DNA of 64,000 nucleotides from Microtetraspora glauca (lineage in GTDB: Bacteria; Actinomycetota; Actinomycetes; Streptosporangiales; Streptosporangiaceae), in the NCBI GenBank assembly GCA_001570385.1, contig BBYL01000010.1, positions 494,456-558,455 of the forward strand. The letters are read 5' to 3'. A model generated the notes under the pieces. The model had not been told where the DNA came from. It ran no database searches and saw nothing but the letters and a program-made list of their open reading frames with translations. Shown piece after piece: positions 7,533-15,677 of the stretch. The translations under genes were made by a program, and so were the position numbers. The stretch's first letter is position 1, and every line of letters starts with the position of its first letter.

Positions 7533-8777
7533 ATGAAGCGCACTCTCGCTTTCAGTGGCGTCATCGCCGCCACTGGCCTCCTGGCCTCCGGCCTGGCCGC
7601 TCCGGCCCAGGCGTCGGGTGACGTCGCCAGCAAGCCGCTCGCCTCCACCGGCATCGCGGCGAAGAACATCGTGGGCTACTGGTACGCCGAGCACGCGGCG
7701 AACCTGATCGGCGCCACGCCGTACAACGTCGAGACCACGGTCCCGGCCAAGCACGTCTCGACCGGTGGTCCCGCCGCGGACACCAAGCCCGGTGTCGTCC
7801 CGGCGATCGGTGACGAGAAGAAGACCACCGCCAAGTCGAAGAACGTCAACCTGCCCAAGACCACGGGCAAGGTGTTCTTCGTCGCCAGCGACGACAAGCC
7901 GCACTGGTGCACCGCGACCTCGGTCCAGTCCGCGTACAAGAACCTGGTCGCCACGGCCGGTCACTGCGTGTACGACACCGAGTCCAACAAGGCCACGATG
8001 GACTACTGGGTGTTCGTCCCGGGTTACTACCAGGGCAAGACCCCGTGGGGCATCTACGTCGGCAAGCAGGCCTTCACGCACTACGACTACGACGTCTACG
8101 AGGACGCCGACCGTGACTACGCGTTCGTCACGGTCTACAACGGCCTCAAGGCGCCGCACGACGGTGTGCCGTACGGCGACGACAAGCCCAAGCCCACCGT
8201 CACCGGCGGCGAGGGCTGGGAGAACGTCGGCAGCTGGCAGGAGGTCACCAAGGAGGTCTACGACCAGTACAAGGGTTGGGACACCTTCATCGGTGACGTC
8301 CACGCCGTCAAGGACAACAAGGGTGTCTGGCACTACTTCGTCTGGAAGTTCGAGGACGCGGGTGCCCTGGGCGCCAACGTCGGCGGGCAGGGTCTGGCCT
8401 ACAACCAGAAGCTCGGCAAGCCGGTCTTCGTCTTCGGCTACCCGAGCGGGTCGCACCCGGACGGCAACTACGCCTACTCCGGCAAGACCCTCAAGTGGAG
8501 CTACGGCAAGACCTTCGCCGCCACCGCGCCCTCCATCAAGGGCGACGAACTGCAGGGTGTCAAGTCCTCCTTCACCGGCGAGGGCTCGCTCGGCTCGGCG
8601 TGGCTGATCAACTACAACAACAGCCGTCGCCTGGGCTACCTGAACGGTGTCACCATCGCGGTGGCCGACCGTGACGGCAACAAGCGCATCGACACCAGCC
8701 TCTCCCCGTACTTCGACGGTGAGCTGTACGGCGTCTACAGCGCGGCCAAGAACCTCTGGTCCGGCTCGATCGCCTAG
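7533..8777 (+). CDS. Secreted trypsin-fold pseudoprotease, array member 5
   Basis: A 414-residue S1-fold paralogue with a signal peptide ending APAQA. His (TAGHC) and Asp (DRDYAFV) are kept; the nucleophile is Leu (GSLGSAW). The insert is about 77 residues, including EVTKEVY and a Trp/Gly-rich part. The coding 3' third matches member 4, yet the 3' UTR matches members 1 and 3, so the gene is a mosaic. Start ATG 7533 follows AAGGAG. Role unknown. Confidence 0.9.
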   Translation: MKRTLAFSGVIAATGLLASGLAAPAQASGDVASKPLASTGIAAKNIVGYWYAEHAANLIGATPYNVETTVPAKHVSTGGPAADTKPGVVPAIGDEKKTTAKSKNVNLPKTTGKVFFVASDDKPHWCTATSVQSAYKNLVATAGHCVYDTESNKATMDYWVFVPGYYQGKTPWGIYVGKQAFTHYDYDVYEDADRDYAFVTVYNGLKAPHDGVPYGDDKPKPTVTGGEGWENVGSWQEVTKEVYDQYKGWDTFIGDVHAVKDNKGVWHYFVWKFEDAGALGANVGGQGLAYNQKLGKPVFVFGYPSGSHPDGNYAYSGKTLKWSYGKTFAATAPSIKGDELQGVKSSFTGEGSLGSAWLINYNNSRRLGYLNGVTIAVADRDGNKRIDTSLSPYFDGELYGVYSAAKNLWSGSIA

Positions 8778-8844
8778 TCTCCGCTCGCGGAAACACGACG
8801 ATCTCCCGAGGCAGGGGTCCAAACCCTGACTCACCAGGCTTCAC

Positions 8845-8878
8845 CCGTAGGGCCCGGCTCACCAGCCGGGCCCTACGG
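8845..8878 (+). terminator. Terminator of array gene 5
   Basis: A 15-bp perfect stem CCGTAGGGCCCGGCT / AGCCGGGCCCTACGG with loop CACC. Confidence 0.8.
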
Positions 8879-9049
8879 CTTTTCCGCGAAGTAGTACGCG
8901 CGGGCCTGGACGCGCGAGCGAATTCCATGGACGCGCGATGTGCCGCTTCCGCCGGCTGGATTCCGACAAGGCCCGATGAGGGGCGTCAAGCGGATCACAA
9001 GTAACCGCTCACAGGTTTCACTTCCCCCTCCCCTCCCTCCCGGATGAAT

Positions 9050-9208
9050 GTGAACTAATACGACATCCCGCATGGCTCCCAGCGGGGCGCCTCGGGCACC
9101 CCGAACGGCCTGATCGGCGACTCCGGGGCCGGCAACGGCCACGACACCGGCATCTCCCCGCACTCGGACGGCGATCCCCACGACGTCCACGAACACGCCG
9201 CCGATCTC
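9050..9208 (+). pseudogene. Decayed relic of another array member (C-terminal part)
   Basis: Reading from GTG at 9050 gives VN, a stop, then a degraded copy of the family C-terminus. The landmarks NGLIGD, HDTGISP, SDGD and HDVHEHAADL align in order with NGVTIG, FDTSFSP, FDGE and YDVYKHAANL of member 6. Many changes are single substitutions such as Tyr to His. It lies in the unusually long gap (837 bp) between genes 5 and 6. This is a dead eleventh paralogue rather than a new gene. Confidence 0.8.
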
Positions 9209-9552
9209 CGATTCGACACAGATCGCCTGGCCCGACAGGCGAACATCGGGCAGGACCTCCCTCCTCGGAACGACGGAGAGTCCCCTGAATAGGCATTCCA
9301 ATACCGATGATTCGCGCGACGCCGAGCGCTCACACCATTCACCGACGACCGCGGCATCGACCGCGAACCTGTGAAATCGCTCACGATCCATGCGTGGCCG
9401 AGTCGCCCCCGCCGGCTGGAATTCGCCCCCCCAGGCCACAAGGAGTTGACTTGGACTTCACTTTTCAGTGTTTCCATTCGTCACTTGGATTCGGCGGGTG
9501 TCGAGAGCAGGCCCCCAAGTGGATTACAAGTGCTCGCACCTACGGTGTGCTT
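9209..9552. other. Intergenic region before array gene 6
   Basis: No gene is supported. It holds a weaker CRP-type site at 9370-9385. The text near 9405-9425 and 9519-9545 resembles 8946-9016, consistent with an ancestral duplication of control DNA around the relic. Confidence 0.45.
9370..9385. promoter_or_regulatory. Possible CRP-type operator upstream of array gene 6
   Basis: TGTGA-AATCGC-TCACG, one mismatch to consensus, 245 bp before the ATG of gene 6. Confidence 0.5.
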
Positions 9553-9614
9553 CATCCCTTTCCTGACGGATGGGACGCATTGGGCGTCCCACGACAGACC
9601 AAGGAATTTCCCGA
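9553..9614 (+). promoter_or_regulatory. Structured leader of array gene 6
   Basis: Box variant CATCCCTTTCCTGACG (9553-9568), hairpin TGGGACGC / GCGTCCCA and AAGGAA before ATG. The -10 region differs from genes 2-5 (CCTACGGTGTG). Confidence 0.7.
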
Positions 9615-11150
9615 ATGAAGCGCACTCTGGCTTTCGGCGGCCTCGTGGCCGCGAGCGGCCTCCTGGCCGCGGGCCTGGCCGTCCCCGCCAATGCACAGGT
9701 CCCCAACGACTCGGTCCCGACCGTCGTCCTGGCCAACACCAACATGGCCGCCAAGCAGATCGCCGCCTTCTGGTTCGGCGAGGCCAGGGCCAACCTGATC
9801 GGCGCCACGCCGTACAACGTCGAGACCAAGGTCGTCGCCAAGCACATCTCCAAGGGCGGCCCGGCGGCTGACAGCAAGCCCGGCGTCGTGCCCGCGATCG
9901 GCGACGAGAAGAAGTCGACCGCCAAGTCCAAGAACGTCAACCTGCCCAAGACCACGGGCAAGGTGTTCTTCATCGGCGCCGACCACAAGCCGCACTGGTG
10001 CTCCGCCACCTCGGTCCAGGCCGCGTACCGGAACCTGGTCGCGACCGCCGGGCACTGCGTGTATGACACCGAGTCGAACAAGGCCACCCTCGACAAGTGG
10101 GTCTTCATCCCGGGCTACTACGAGGGCAAGACCCCGTGGGGCATCTACGTCGGCAAGCAGGCCTTCACGCACTACGACTTCGACGTCTACGAGGACGGCG
10201 ACCGCAACTTCGCGTTCGTGACGGTCTTCGACGGCGTCCTGCCCGAGAGCGCGAGCTTCAACAAGGACTACTCGAAGGACTTCGAGACCGCGGCCGAGGC
10301 CGAGAAGGACGCGGCCGCGCTCAAGGCGGACAAGACCACCGCCTGGGCACGCGTCAAGGTCACCCCCTTCAAGACCGCGACCAAGGTCGCGCTCGACACC
10401 CCGGGCTCGGTGAAGGAGTTCGTCGACCGGGACAAGATCAAGAGCGAGTCCGGGGTGGCGGACAACCAGCTCGGCGACACGGCCAGCTGGCCGACCGGAA
10501 CCGGCGCGGACGTCACCAGCATCCTCAAGACGGACTTCGACAGCGCCTACGCGGCCGCCGCCGCCGGCAAGAAGGGCACGGGGCCGGGGGACGGCGCCTG
10601 GGCGTGGAACGCGGATGAGACGATCCTCTTCCTGAAGCGCGGCACCACCTACACCACGCGCAAGTTCTGGGTGAACTACGACCTGGACTACAGGGTCACC
10701 GCGAAGGTCTTCTCCATCGGCCTCAAGAGCGTCGGCCGCCTGGGCGACAACGTCGGTGGCCAGGGTCTGGCCTACAACCAGAAGGTCGGCAAGCCCGTCT
10801 TCGTGTTCGGCTACCCGAGCGGCGCCCACCTCGACGGCAACCACGCCTACACCGGCAAGACCCTCAAGTGGAGCTACGGCAAGACCTTCGGCGTCCAGGT
10901 GCCCGCCATCAAGGGCGAGGAACTGCTCGGCACCAAGTCGTCGTTCACCGGCGAGGGCTCCATCGGCTCCTCCTGGCTGGTGAACTACAACAACAGCCGC
11001 CGTCTGGGCTACCTGAACGGTGTGACCATCGGCGTCGCCGACACCGACGGCAACAACCGCTTCGACACCAGCTTCTCCCCGTACTTCGACGGCGAGCTCT
11101 ACGACGTCTACAAGCACGCCGCCAACCTCTGGTCCGGCAAGATCGTCTGA
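9615..11150 (+). CDS. Secreted trypsin-fold pseudoprotease with large insert, array member 6
   Basis: A 511-residue S1-fold paralogue; signal peptide ends VPANA. His is intact (TAGHC), Asp is Asn (DRNFAFV), Ser is Ile (GSIGSSW), and the second disulfide is lost. The insert after FVTVFDG is about 170 residues: a charged helical start rich in Ala, Lys and Glu, then a probable beta-rich part ending WVNYDLDYRVTAKVFSIGL. Members 7 and 10 share this module. Start ATG 9615 follows AAGGAA and the leader. It is the closest paralogue of member 7 (shared N-terminus and 3' UTR). Confidence 0.88.
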   Translation: MKRTLAFGGLVAASGLLAAGLAVPANAQVPNDSVPTVVLANTNMAAKQIAAFWFGEARANLIGATPYNVETKVVAKHISKGGPAADSKPGVVPAIGDEKKSTAKSKNVNLPKTTGKVFFIGADHKPHWCSATSVQAAYRNLVATAGHCVYDTESNKATLDKWVFIPGYYEGKTPWGIYVGKQAFTHYDFDVYEDGDRNFAFVTVFDGVLPESASFNKDYSKDFETAAEAEKDAAALKADKTTAWARVKVTPFKTATKVALDTPGSVKEFVDRDKIKSESGVADNQLGDTASWPTGTGADVTSILKTDFDSAYAAAAAGKKGTGPGDGAWAWNADETILFLKRGTTYTTRKFWVNYDLDYRVTAKVFSIGLKSVGRLGDNVGGQGLAYNQKVGKPVFVFGYPSGAHLDGNHAYTGKTLKWSYGKTFGVQVPAIKGEELLGTKSSFTGEGSIGSSWLVNYNNSRRLGYLNGVTIGVADTDGNNRFDTSFSPYFDGELYDVYKHAANLWSGKIV

Positions 11151-11233
11151 TCGTTCGGCGCACGACGCCGATCCCGCACCGCGGGACATGATCATGGAGT
11201 AAAGGGATGTACTCCAAGGGCAAACAGCTCCAC

Positions 11234-11267
11234 GCGCAGGGCCCGGCTCTCCAGCCGGGCCCTGCGC
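11234..11267 (+). terminator. Terminator of array gene 6
   Basis: A 15-bp perfect stem GCGCAGGGCCCGGCT / AGCCGGGCCCTGCGC with loop CTCC. It lies at the end of a roughly 115-bp 3' UTR nearly identical to that of gene 7, which holds three further small palindromes. Confidence 0.8.
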
Positions 11268-11397
11268 CTTTGGCCCGCGTGAAAGTGCGGGCTCCGACAT
11301 CCACTGAACCCTGTGCCTTTTCCCGTCCCTCTCCGCTCCCGCCGGTCGCACAGGATCTTGCAAGTGAACTCCAAGTGCACCCTCATATGGTGCGTTC

Positions 11398-11458
11398 CAT
11401 CCCTTTCCTGACGGATGGGACGCATGAGGCGTCCCACGACAGACCAAGGAAGATCAGC
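11398..11458 (+). promoter_or_regulatory. Structured leader of array gene 7
   Basis: Box variant CATCCCTTTCCTGACG (11398-11413), hairpin TGGGACGC / GCGTCCCA and AAGGAAG before ATG. No CRP-type palindrome is visible in the short gap upstream. Confidence 0.7.
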
Positions 11459-13117
11459 ATGAAGCGCACTTTGGCTTTCGGCGGCCTCGTGGCCGCGAGC
11501 GGCCTGCTGGCCGCCGGCCTGGCCGCCCCGGCCAATGCCCAGGTCCCCAACGACTCGGTCCCGACCGTCGTCCTGGCCAACACCAACATGGCCGCCAAGC
11601 AGATCGCCGCCTTCTGGTACGGCGAGGCCAGGGCCAACCTGATCGGCGCCACGCCGTACAACGTCGAGACCAAGGTCGTCGCCAAGCACGTCTCCAAGGG
11701 CGGCCCGGCGGCTGACAGCAAGCCCGGTGTCGTGCCCGCGATCGGCGACGAGAAGAAGACGACCGCCAAGTCCAAGAACGTCAACCTGCCCAAGACCACG
11801 GGCAAGGTGTTCTTCATCGGCGCCGACCACAAGCCGCACTGGTGCTCCGCCACCTCCGTGCAGGCGAACTACCGCAACCTCGTGGCCACCGCGGGCCACT
11901 GCGTCTACGACACCGAGTCGAACAAGGCCACCCTCGACAAGTGGGTCTTCATCCCCGGCTACTACCAGGGCAAGACCCCGTGGGGCATCTACGTCGGCAA
12001 GCAGGCCTTCACCCACTACGACTACGACGTCTACGAGGACGGCGACCGCAACTTCGCGTTCGTCACCGTCTACAACGGCGTCCTGCCCACCGACGCCGGC
12101 CGGGCCAAGTACGAGAAGGTCTGGGAGACCGAGGCCGACGCCAAGAAGGACAAGCTCAGGATCGAGACCGACAAGACGACGGCGTACTCGAACATCGAGA
12201 TCGAGACCGTCGTCACCGGCGACATCGTCGCCGTGGGCACGGCCGAGTCCAAGAAGATCGACGACATCACCGTCACCGAGTTCAAGCGGCTCAACCCGGA
12301 CAAGGAACTCACCGGCGAGGGCCCGTGGGCCGTCGGCTCGGGCGCCTCCGTCCCGGCCGAGATCACCAAGGACGCCTACGCATTCGACGTGGACTTCTAC
12401 GTCAGCACCGACGGGAAGGCCTACTACTTCCGCAAGGAGGTCAAGGGCGACAAGGTCAGCGCCATGCAGAAGCCCAACGAGGGCGGCAGCGGCACCAACG
12501 GCGACGGCCGTGGCGGTGGCGGCAACGGCGGTGGCGGCAACGGCGGTGGCGGCAATGGCGGTGGCGGCAATGGCGGTGGCGGCAACGGCGGTGGCCAGCA
12601 GACCAAGCAGTACAAGTACTTCAAGCGGACCTTCTGGGCGAACTACGACCTCGACTACAAGGTCTGCGCGCGGTACTTCTCGATCGCGCTGAAGGACGTC
12701 GGCCGTCTCGGTGACAACGTCGGCGGTCAGGGCCTGGCCTACAACCAGAAGCTCGGCAACCCGGTCTTCGTGTTCGGCTACCCGAGCGGGGCCCACCTCG
12801 ACGGCAACTACGCCTACACCGGCAAGACCCTCAAGTGGGCCTACGGCAAGACCTTCGCGGTCCAGGTCCCCGCCATCAAGGGTGAAGAGCTCCAGGGCAT
12901 GAAGTCCTCCTTCACCGGCGAGGGCTCCATCGGCTCCTCCTGGCTGCTGAAGTACAACAACAGCCGTCGCCTCGGCTACCTGAACGGTGTCACCATCGGC
13001 GTCGCCGACACCGACGCCAACAACCGCTTCGACACCAGCTTCTCCCCGTACTTCGACGGTGAGCTCTACGACGTCTACAAGCACGCCGCCAACCTCTGGT
13101 CCGGCAAGATCGTCTGA
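11459..13117 (+). CDS. Secreted trypsin-fold pseudoprotease with Gly-rich insert, array member 7
   Basis: At 552 residues this is the longest member. The ATG at 11459 is set by the leader; a longer in-frame start at 11207 would cross the terminator of gene 6. Signal peptide ends APANA. His kept (TAGHC), Asp to Asn (DRNFAFV), Ser to Ile (GSIGSSW). The insert of about 210 residues contains a beta-rich part, an ITKDAY motif with DGKAYYF, then a GGGGN repeat linker, then the WANYDLDYKVCARYFSIAL module with an extra Cys. It appears to be a recent duplicate of member 6 with a diverged insert. Confidence 0.88.
   Translation: MKRTLAFGGLVAASGLLAAGLAAPANAQVPNDSVPTVVLANTNMAAKQIAAFWYGEARANLIGATPYNVETKVVAKHVSKGGPAADSKPGVVPAIGDEKKTTAKSKNVNLPKTTGKVFFIGADHKPHWCSATSVQANYRNLVATAGHCVYDTESNKATLDKWVFIPGYYQGKTPWGIYVGKQAFTHYDYDVYEDGDRNFAFVTVYNGVLPTDAGRAKYEKVWETEADAKKDKLRIETDKTTAYSNIEIETVVTGDIVAVGTAESKKIDDITVTEFKRLNPDKELTGEGPWAVGSGASVPAEITKDAYAFDVDFYVSTDGKAYYFRKEVKGDKVSAMQKPNEGGSGTNGDGRGGGGNGGGGNGGGGNGGGGNGGGGNGGGQQTKQYKYFKRTFWANYDLDYKVCARYFSIALKDVGRLGDNVGGQGLAYNQKLGNPVFVFGYPSGAHLDGNYAYTGKTLKWAYGKTFAVQVPAIKGEELQGMKSSFTGEGSIGSSWLLKYNNSRRLGYLNGVTIGVADTDANNRFDTSFSPYFDGELYDVYKHAANLWSGKIV
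12510..12595 (+). repeat. 15-bp tandem repeat encoding GGGGN linker
   Basis: About 5.7 copies of GGCGGTGGCGGCAAC, with C/T variation in the Asn codon, inside array gene 7. Repeats of this kind can vary in copy number by slippage in multiples of five residues. Confidence 0.8.
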
Positions 13118-13200
13118 TCGTTCGGCGCACGACGCCGATCCCGCACCGCGGGACATGATCACGGAGTAAAGGGATCTACTCCAAGGGCAAACAGCTCCAC

Positions 13201-13234
13201 GCGCAGGGCCCGGCGTCCAGCCGGGCCCTGTGCC
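13201..13234 (+). terminator. Terminator of array gene 7
   Basis: Stem GCGCAGGGCCCGGC / GCCGGGCCCTGTGC with one G-U pair. Confidence 0.75.
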
Positions 13235-13254
13235 ATGTCAAGGTAAATGCGCTG

Positions 13255-13318
13255 TAATCTTCCTCTTTACCGAGGCAAGGACGCGACGAGGCGTCCACGC
13301 AGAGCGCAAGGAGCGTCC
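13255..13318 (+). promoter_or_regulatory. Diverged promoter and leader of array gene 8
   Basis: TAATCT -10-like (13255-13260), a degenerate box TTCCTCTTTACCGAGG, hairpin GGACGC / GCGTCC, and CAAGGAG before GTG. The hairpin is kept although the box has drifted. Confidence 0.55.
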
Positions 13319-14416
13319 GTGAAGCGCGTCGTCCTGCCCGCCGGGTGTGCGGCGGTCACCGCCGGGCTGCTCTGTTCCAGCGCGTTCGCCGGGTCCGGCA
13401 CGCTCGTACCCGCCTCCGCCCGGGCGTACGACATCACCGCCACCCGGGCCCTGGCCTCCGAGGCCCAGGTCCCCTCCGTGATGGCGTACTGGCTGGCCGG
13501 CGACGGCCAGGCCCTCGCCGACGCGACGCCGTACGGGCTGCGGGCGAAGGTGATCGCCCGGCAGGCGCCCCAGGGCGGCGCGGCCGCGGACGGGAAGCCG
13601 GGAGGCGTGCGCCCCGCCGCGGAGAAGTCGGGCGGCGTCCGCCCCGCGGAGGACAAGAAGGCCGCGGCGACCTCCAAGAACGTCAACCTGCCCAGGACCG
13701 CGGGCAGGGTGTTCTTCACCGGTTCCGACGGCAAGCCCTACTGGTGCGCGGGAACCTCGGTCCAGGCCAGGTACCGGAACCTGGTCGCCACCGCCGGGCA
13801 CTGCGTGTTCGACACCGAGAACGACGGCGCGCCGATGAGGAACTGGATCTTCATCCCGGGCCACCAGCGCGGCACGAATCCCTTCGGCGTCTACGCGGGC
13901 AAGCAGGCCTTCACCCACCACGACTTCGCCACCTATCGGGACCTCGACCGCGACTACGCGTTCGTCACCGTCTACAACGGTCTCGTGCCGCAGCCGTCCC
14001 GGGCTCCCGGCCGGATCAGGCTGGCCGACGGCGGCCCGCTCGCGGATGGTGTGGGCGGGCAGGGGCTCGCCTTCAACCAGGAGATCGGCCGCGTGGCCGT
14101 CGTCTTCGGTCACTTCGGGCCCAAGGTGCGCGGCGCGACGTTCCGTGCCCAGGATCCGTCCATCCGGGCGGACGAGCTGATCGGCCTGAAGTCGTCGCGT
14201 ACGGCCGACGGGTCCGCCTGGCTGATCGGCTACCGCAAGGCCGGTCGCCTGGGCTATCTCAACGGCATCACGATCACCACGTCCGGCGGCGCCGCCGTCT
14301 CCCCGTACTTCGACAGCGAGTTGTACACCGTCTACACCGAGGCCCGGCGGGTCAGGTCCGGCGCGGTGCCCGGTGGGACCGTCCGCGAGGGCGCGAACGA
14401 GATCAACATTCTGTAA
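13319..14416 (+). CDS. Secreted trypsin-fold pseudoprotease, divergent array member 8
   Basis: A 365-residue, most divergent member. GTG at 13319 is chosen because AAGGAG and the leader hairpin precede it. The signal peptide has a different sequence (KRVVLPAGCAAVTAG). The prodomain has a duplicated short Pro/Gly segment (GGVRP twice). His (TAGHC) and Asp (DRDYAFV) are kept; the nucleophile region is shortened to TADGSAW with no catalytic Ser. It has almost no insert (about 22 residues to GVGGQG). It ends shortly before gene 9 with only a weak hairpin, so read-through into gene 9 is possible. Confidence 0.85.
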   Translation: MKRVVLPAGCAAVTAGLLCSSAFAGSGTLVPASARAYDITATRALASEAQVPSVMAYWLAGDGQALADATPYGLRAKVIARQAPQGGAAADGKPGGVRPAAEKSGGVRPAEDKKAAATSKNVNLPRTAGRVFFTGSDGKPYWCAGTSVQARYRNLVATAGHCVFDTENDGAPMRNWIFIPGHQRGTNPFGVYAGKQAFTHHDFATYRDLDRDYAFVTVYNGLVPQPSRAPGRIRLADGGPLADGVGGQGLAFNQEIGRVAVVFGHFGPKVRGATFRAQDPSIRADELIGLKSSRTADGSAWLIGYRKAGRLGYLNGITITTSGGAAVSPYFDSELYTVYTEARRVRSGAVPGGTVREGANEINIL

Positions 14417-14433
14417 CAAACCGCTCCGGCCAT

Positions 14434-14456
14434 TTCAGGACTTATTGCTTCCTGAA
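14434..14456 (+). terminator. Weak hairpin between array genes 8 and 9
   Basis: TTCAGGA / TCCTGAA, a 7-bp stem with a 9-base loop. There is no immediate T run; a T run at 14469-14474 lies within the promoter of gene 9. Confidence 0.35.
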
Positions 14457-14465
14457 TGGGTGCTG

Positions 14466-14539
14466 TAGTTTTTTACCATCCCTTTACTGACGATAGGGGC
14501 GCAGTAGCGGCCCTCATCAGCGCAAGGAGCGAACCCCTC
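14466..14539 (+). promoter_or_regulatory. Promoter and structured leader of array gene 9
   Basis: TAGTTT (-10-like), box CATCCCTTTACTGACG (14477-14492), hairpin AGGGGCGC-AGTA-GCGGCCCT (one internal mismatch), and CAAGGAG before ATG. Confidence 0.7.
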
Positions 14540-15640
14540 ATGCGGAAGCGTCTGCTTCTCCCCCTCGGCGGCCTGGCCGCCACCGGCCTCCTGGCCGCCG
14601 CTCTGGTCACCCCCGCCACGGCCGCCCCGACCGTGTCCAAGGCGAAGCTCGCCTCGCCGGCCAAGGTCGCGGACATCATCGATTTCTGGACCGCCGACAG
14701 CGGCGCCAACCTCAAGGCCGCCAAGGCGTACGGCGCCGAGCACAAGCGCGTGCCGAAGCACGTCTCCACCGGCGGCCCCGCGGCCGACGGCAAGCCCGGG
14801 GTCATCCCGGCGATCGGCGACGAGAAGAAGGCCGGCGGCAAGTCGAAGAACGTCAACCTGCCCAAGACCGTGGGCCGGGCGTTCTTCGTCATCGACGGCG
14901 ACATCTACGCCTGTTCCGCCTCCTCGATCCAGTCGCAGTACCGCAACCTGGTCGCCACGGCCGGCCACTGCGTCTACGACATCGACGGCAACAGCCAGAC
15001 CGTGGACAGGTGGGTCTTCGTCCCGGGCTACTACGACGGCAAGGCGCCCTGGGGCGTCTACGTCGGCAAGCAGGCCTTCACCCACTACGACTTCGACGTC
15101 TACGAGGACGCCGACCGCGACTACGCGTTCGTCACCGTCTACAACGGCATCGGATACGACTACAAGAAGGATGTGCACGTCGACCTCGGTTCCCTCGGCG
15201 CGAACGTCGGCGGCCAGGGCTTCGCGTACAACCAGAAGGTCGGCCAGCCGGTCTACGCGTTCGGCTACCCGGCCGCGCCGCACGGCGACGGCGACTACGT
15301 CTTCACCGGCGAGAAGATGAAGTGGTGCTACGGCAAGCCGGTCTACCCGATCGTCGAGAGCAGCGTGAAGGTCGAGGAGCAGATCGGCCTCAAGTGCTCG
15401 ATGACCGGCGGCTCGTCCGGTGGTCCCTGGATCCTCAAGTACAACAGCAACCGTCGCCTCGGTTACATCAACGGCGTCACCAGCCTCGGCGGCGACACCG
15501 ACGGCAACAACCGCAGCGACATGATCACGTCTGCCTACTTCGACGGTGAGACCTACGGCGTCTACAAGGCCGCGCTCCCCCTGTGGTCGGGCTCGCTCGT
15601 GAAGAAGGACGGCTCGATCGGCATCACCGAGACCCGCTGA
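14540..15640 (+). CDS. Secreted trypsin-like serine protease with intact triad, array member 9
   Basis: A 366-residue S1-family protease and the only array member expected to be catalytic. Signal peptide residues 1-28 or so (LLPLGGLAATGLLAAALVTP). Prodomain with VIPAIGDE. Triad: His143 (TAGHC), Asp194 (DRDYAFV), Ser293 (GGSSGGPW). Both S1 disulfides are present, including Cys263 (KWCYGK) with Cys286 (LKCSMTG), which is missing from the other nine. The insert position holds only about 18 residues, so this is probably closest to the ancestral form. Start ATG 14540 follows CAAGGAG. Confidence 0.92.
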   Translation: MRKRLLLPLGGLAATGLLAAALVTPATAAPTVSKAKLASPAKVADIIDFWTADSGANLKAAKAYGAEHKRVPKHVSTGGPAADGKPGVIPAIGDEKKAGGKSKNVNLPKTVGRAFFVIDGDIYACSASSIQSQYRNLVATAGHCVYDIDGNSQTVDRWVFVPGYYDGKAPWGVYVGKQAFTHYDFDVYEDADRDYAFVTVYNGIGYDYKKDVHVDLGSLGANVGGQGFAYNQKVGQPVYAFGYPAAPHGDGDYVFTGEKMKWCYGKPVYPIVESSVKVEEQIGLKCSMTGGSSGGPWILKYNSNRRLGYINGVTSLGGDTDGNNRSDMITSAYFDGETYGVYKAALPLWSGSLVKKDGSIGITETR

Positions 15641-15653
15641 TCCGTCCTTCCCT

Positions 15654-15677
15654 GAGGCCCGGCTCCGGCCGGGCCTC
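15654..15677 (+). terminator. Terminator of array gene 9
   Basis: Stem GAGGCCCGGC / GCCGGGCCTC with loop TCCG, then TTCTC. Confidence 0.75.

Noticed and set aside
12510..12595. CRISPR-like repeat array
   Set aside because: It is a contiguous 15-bp coding microsatellite with no spacers. No cas genes or spaced repeats occur anywhere in the window.
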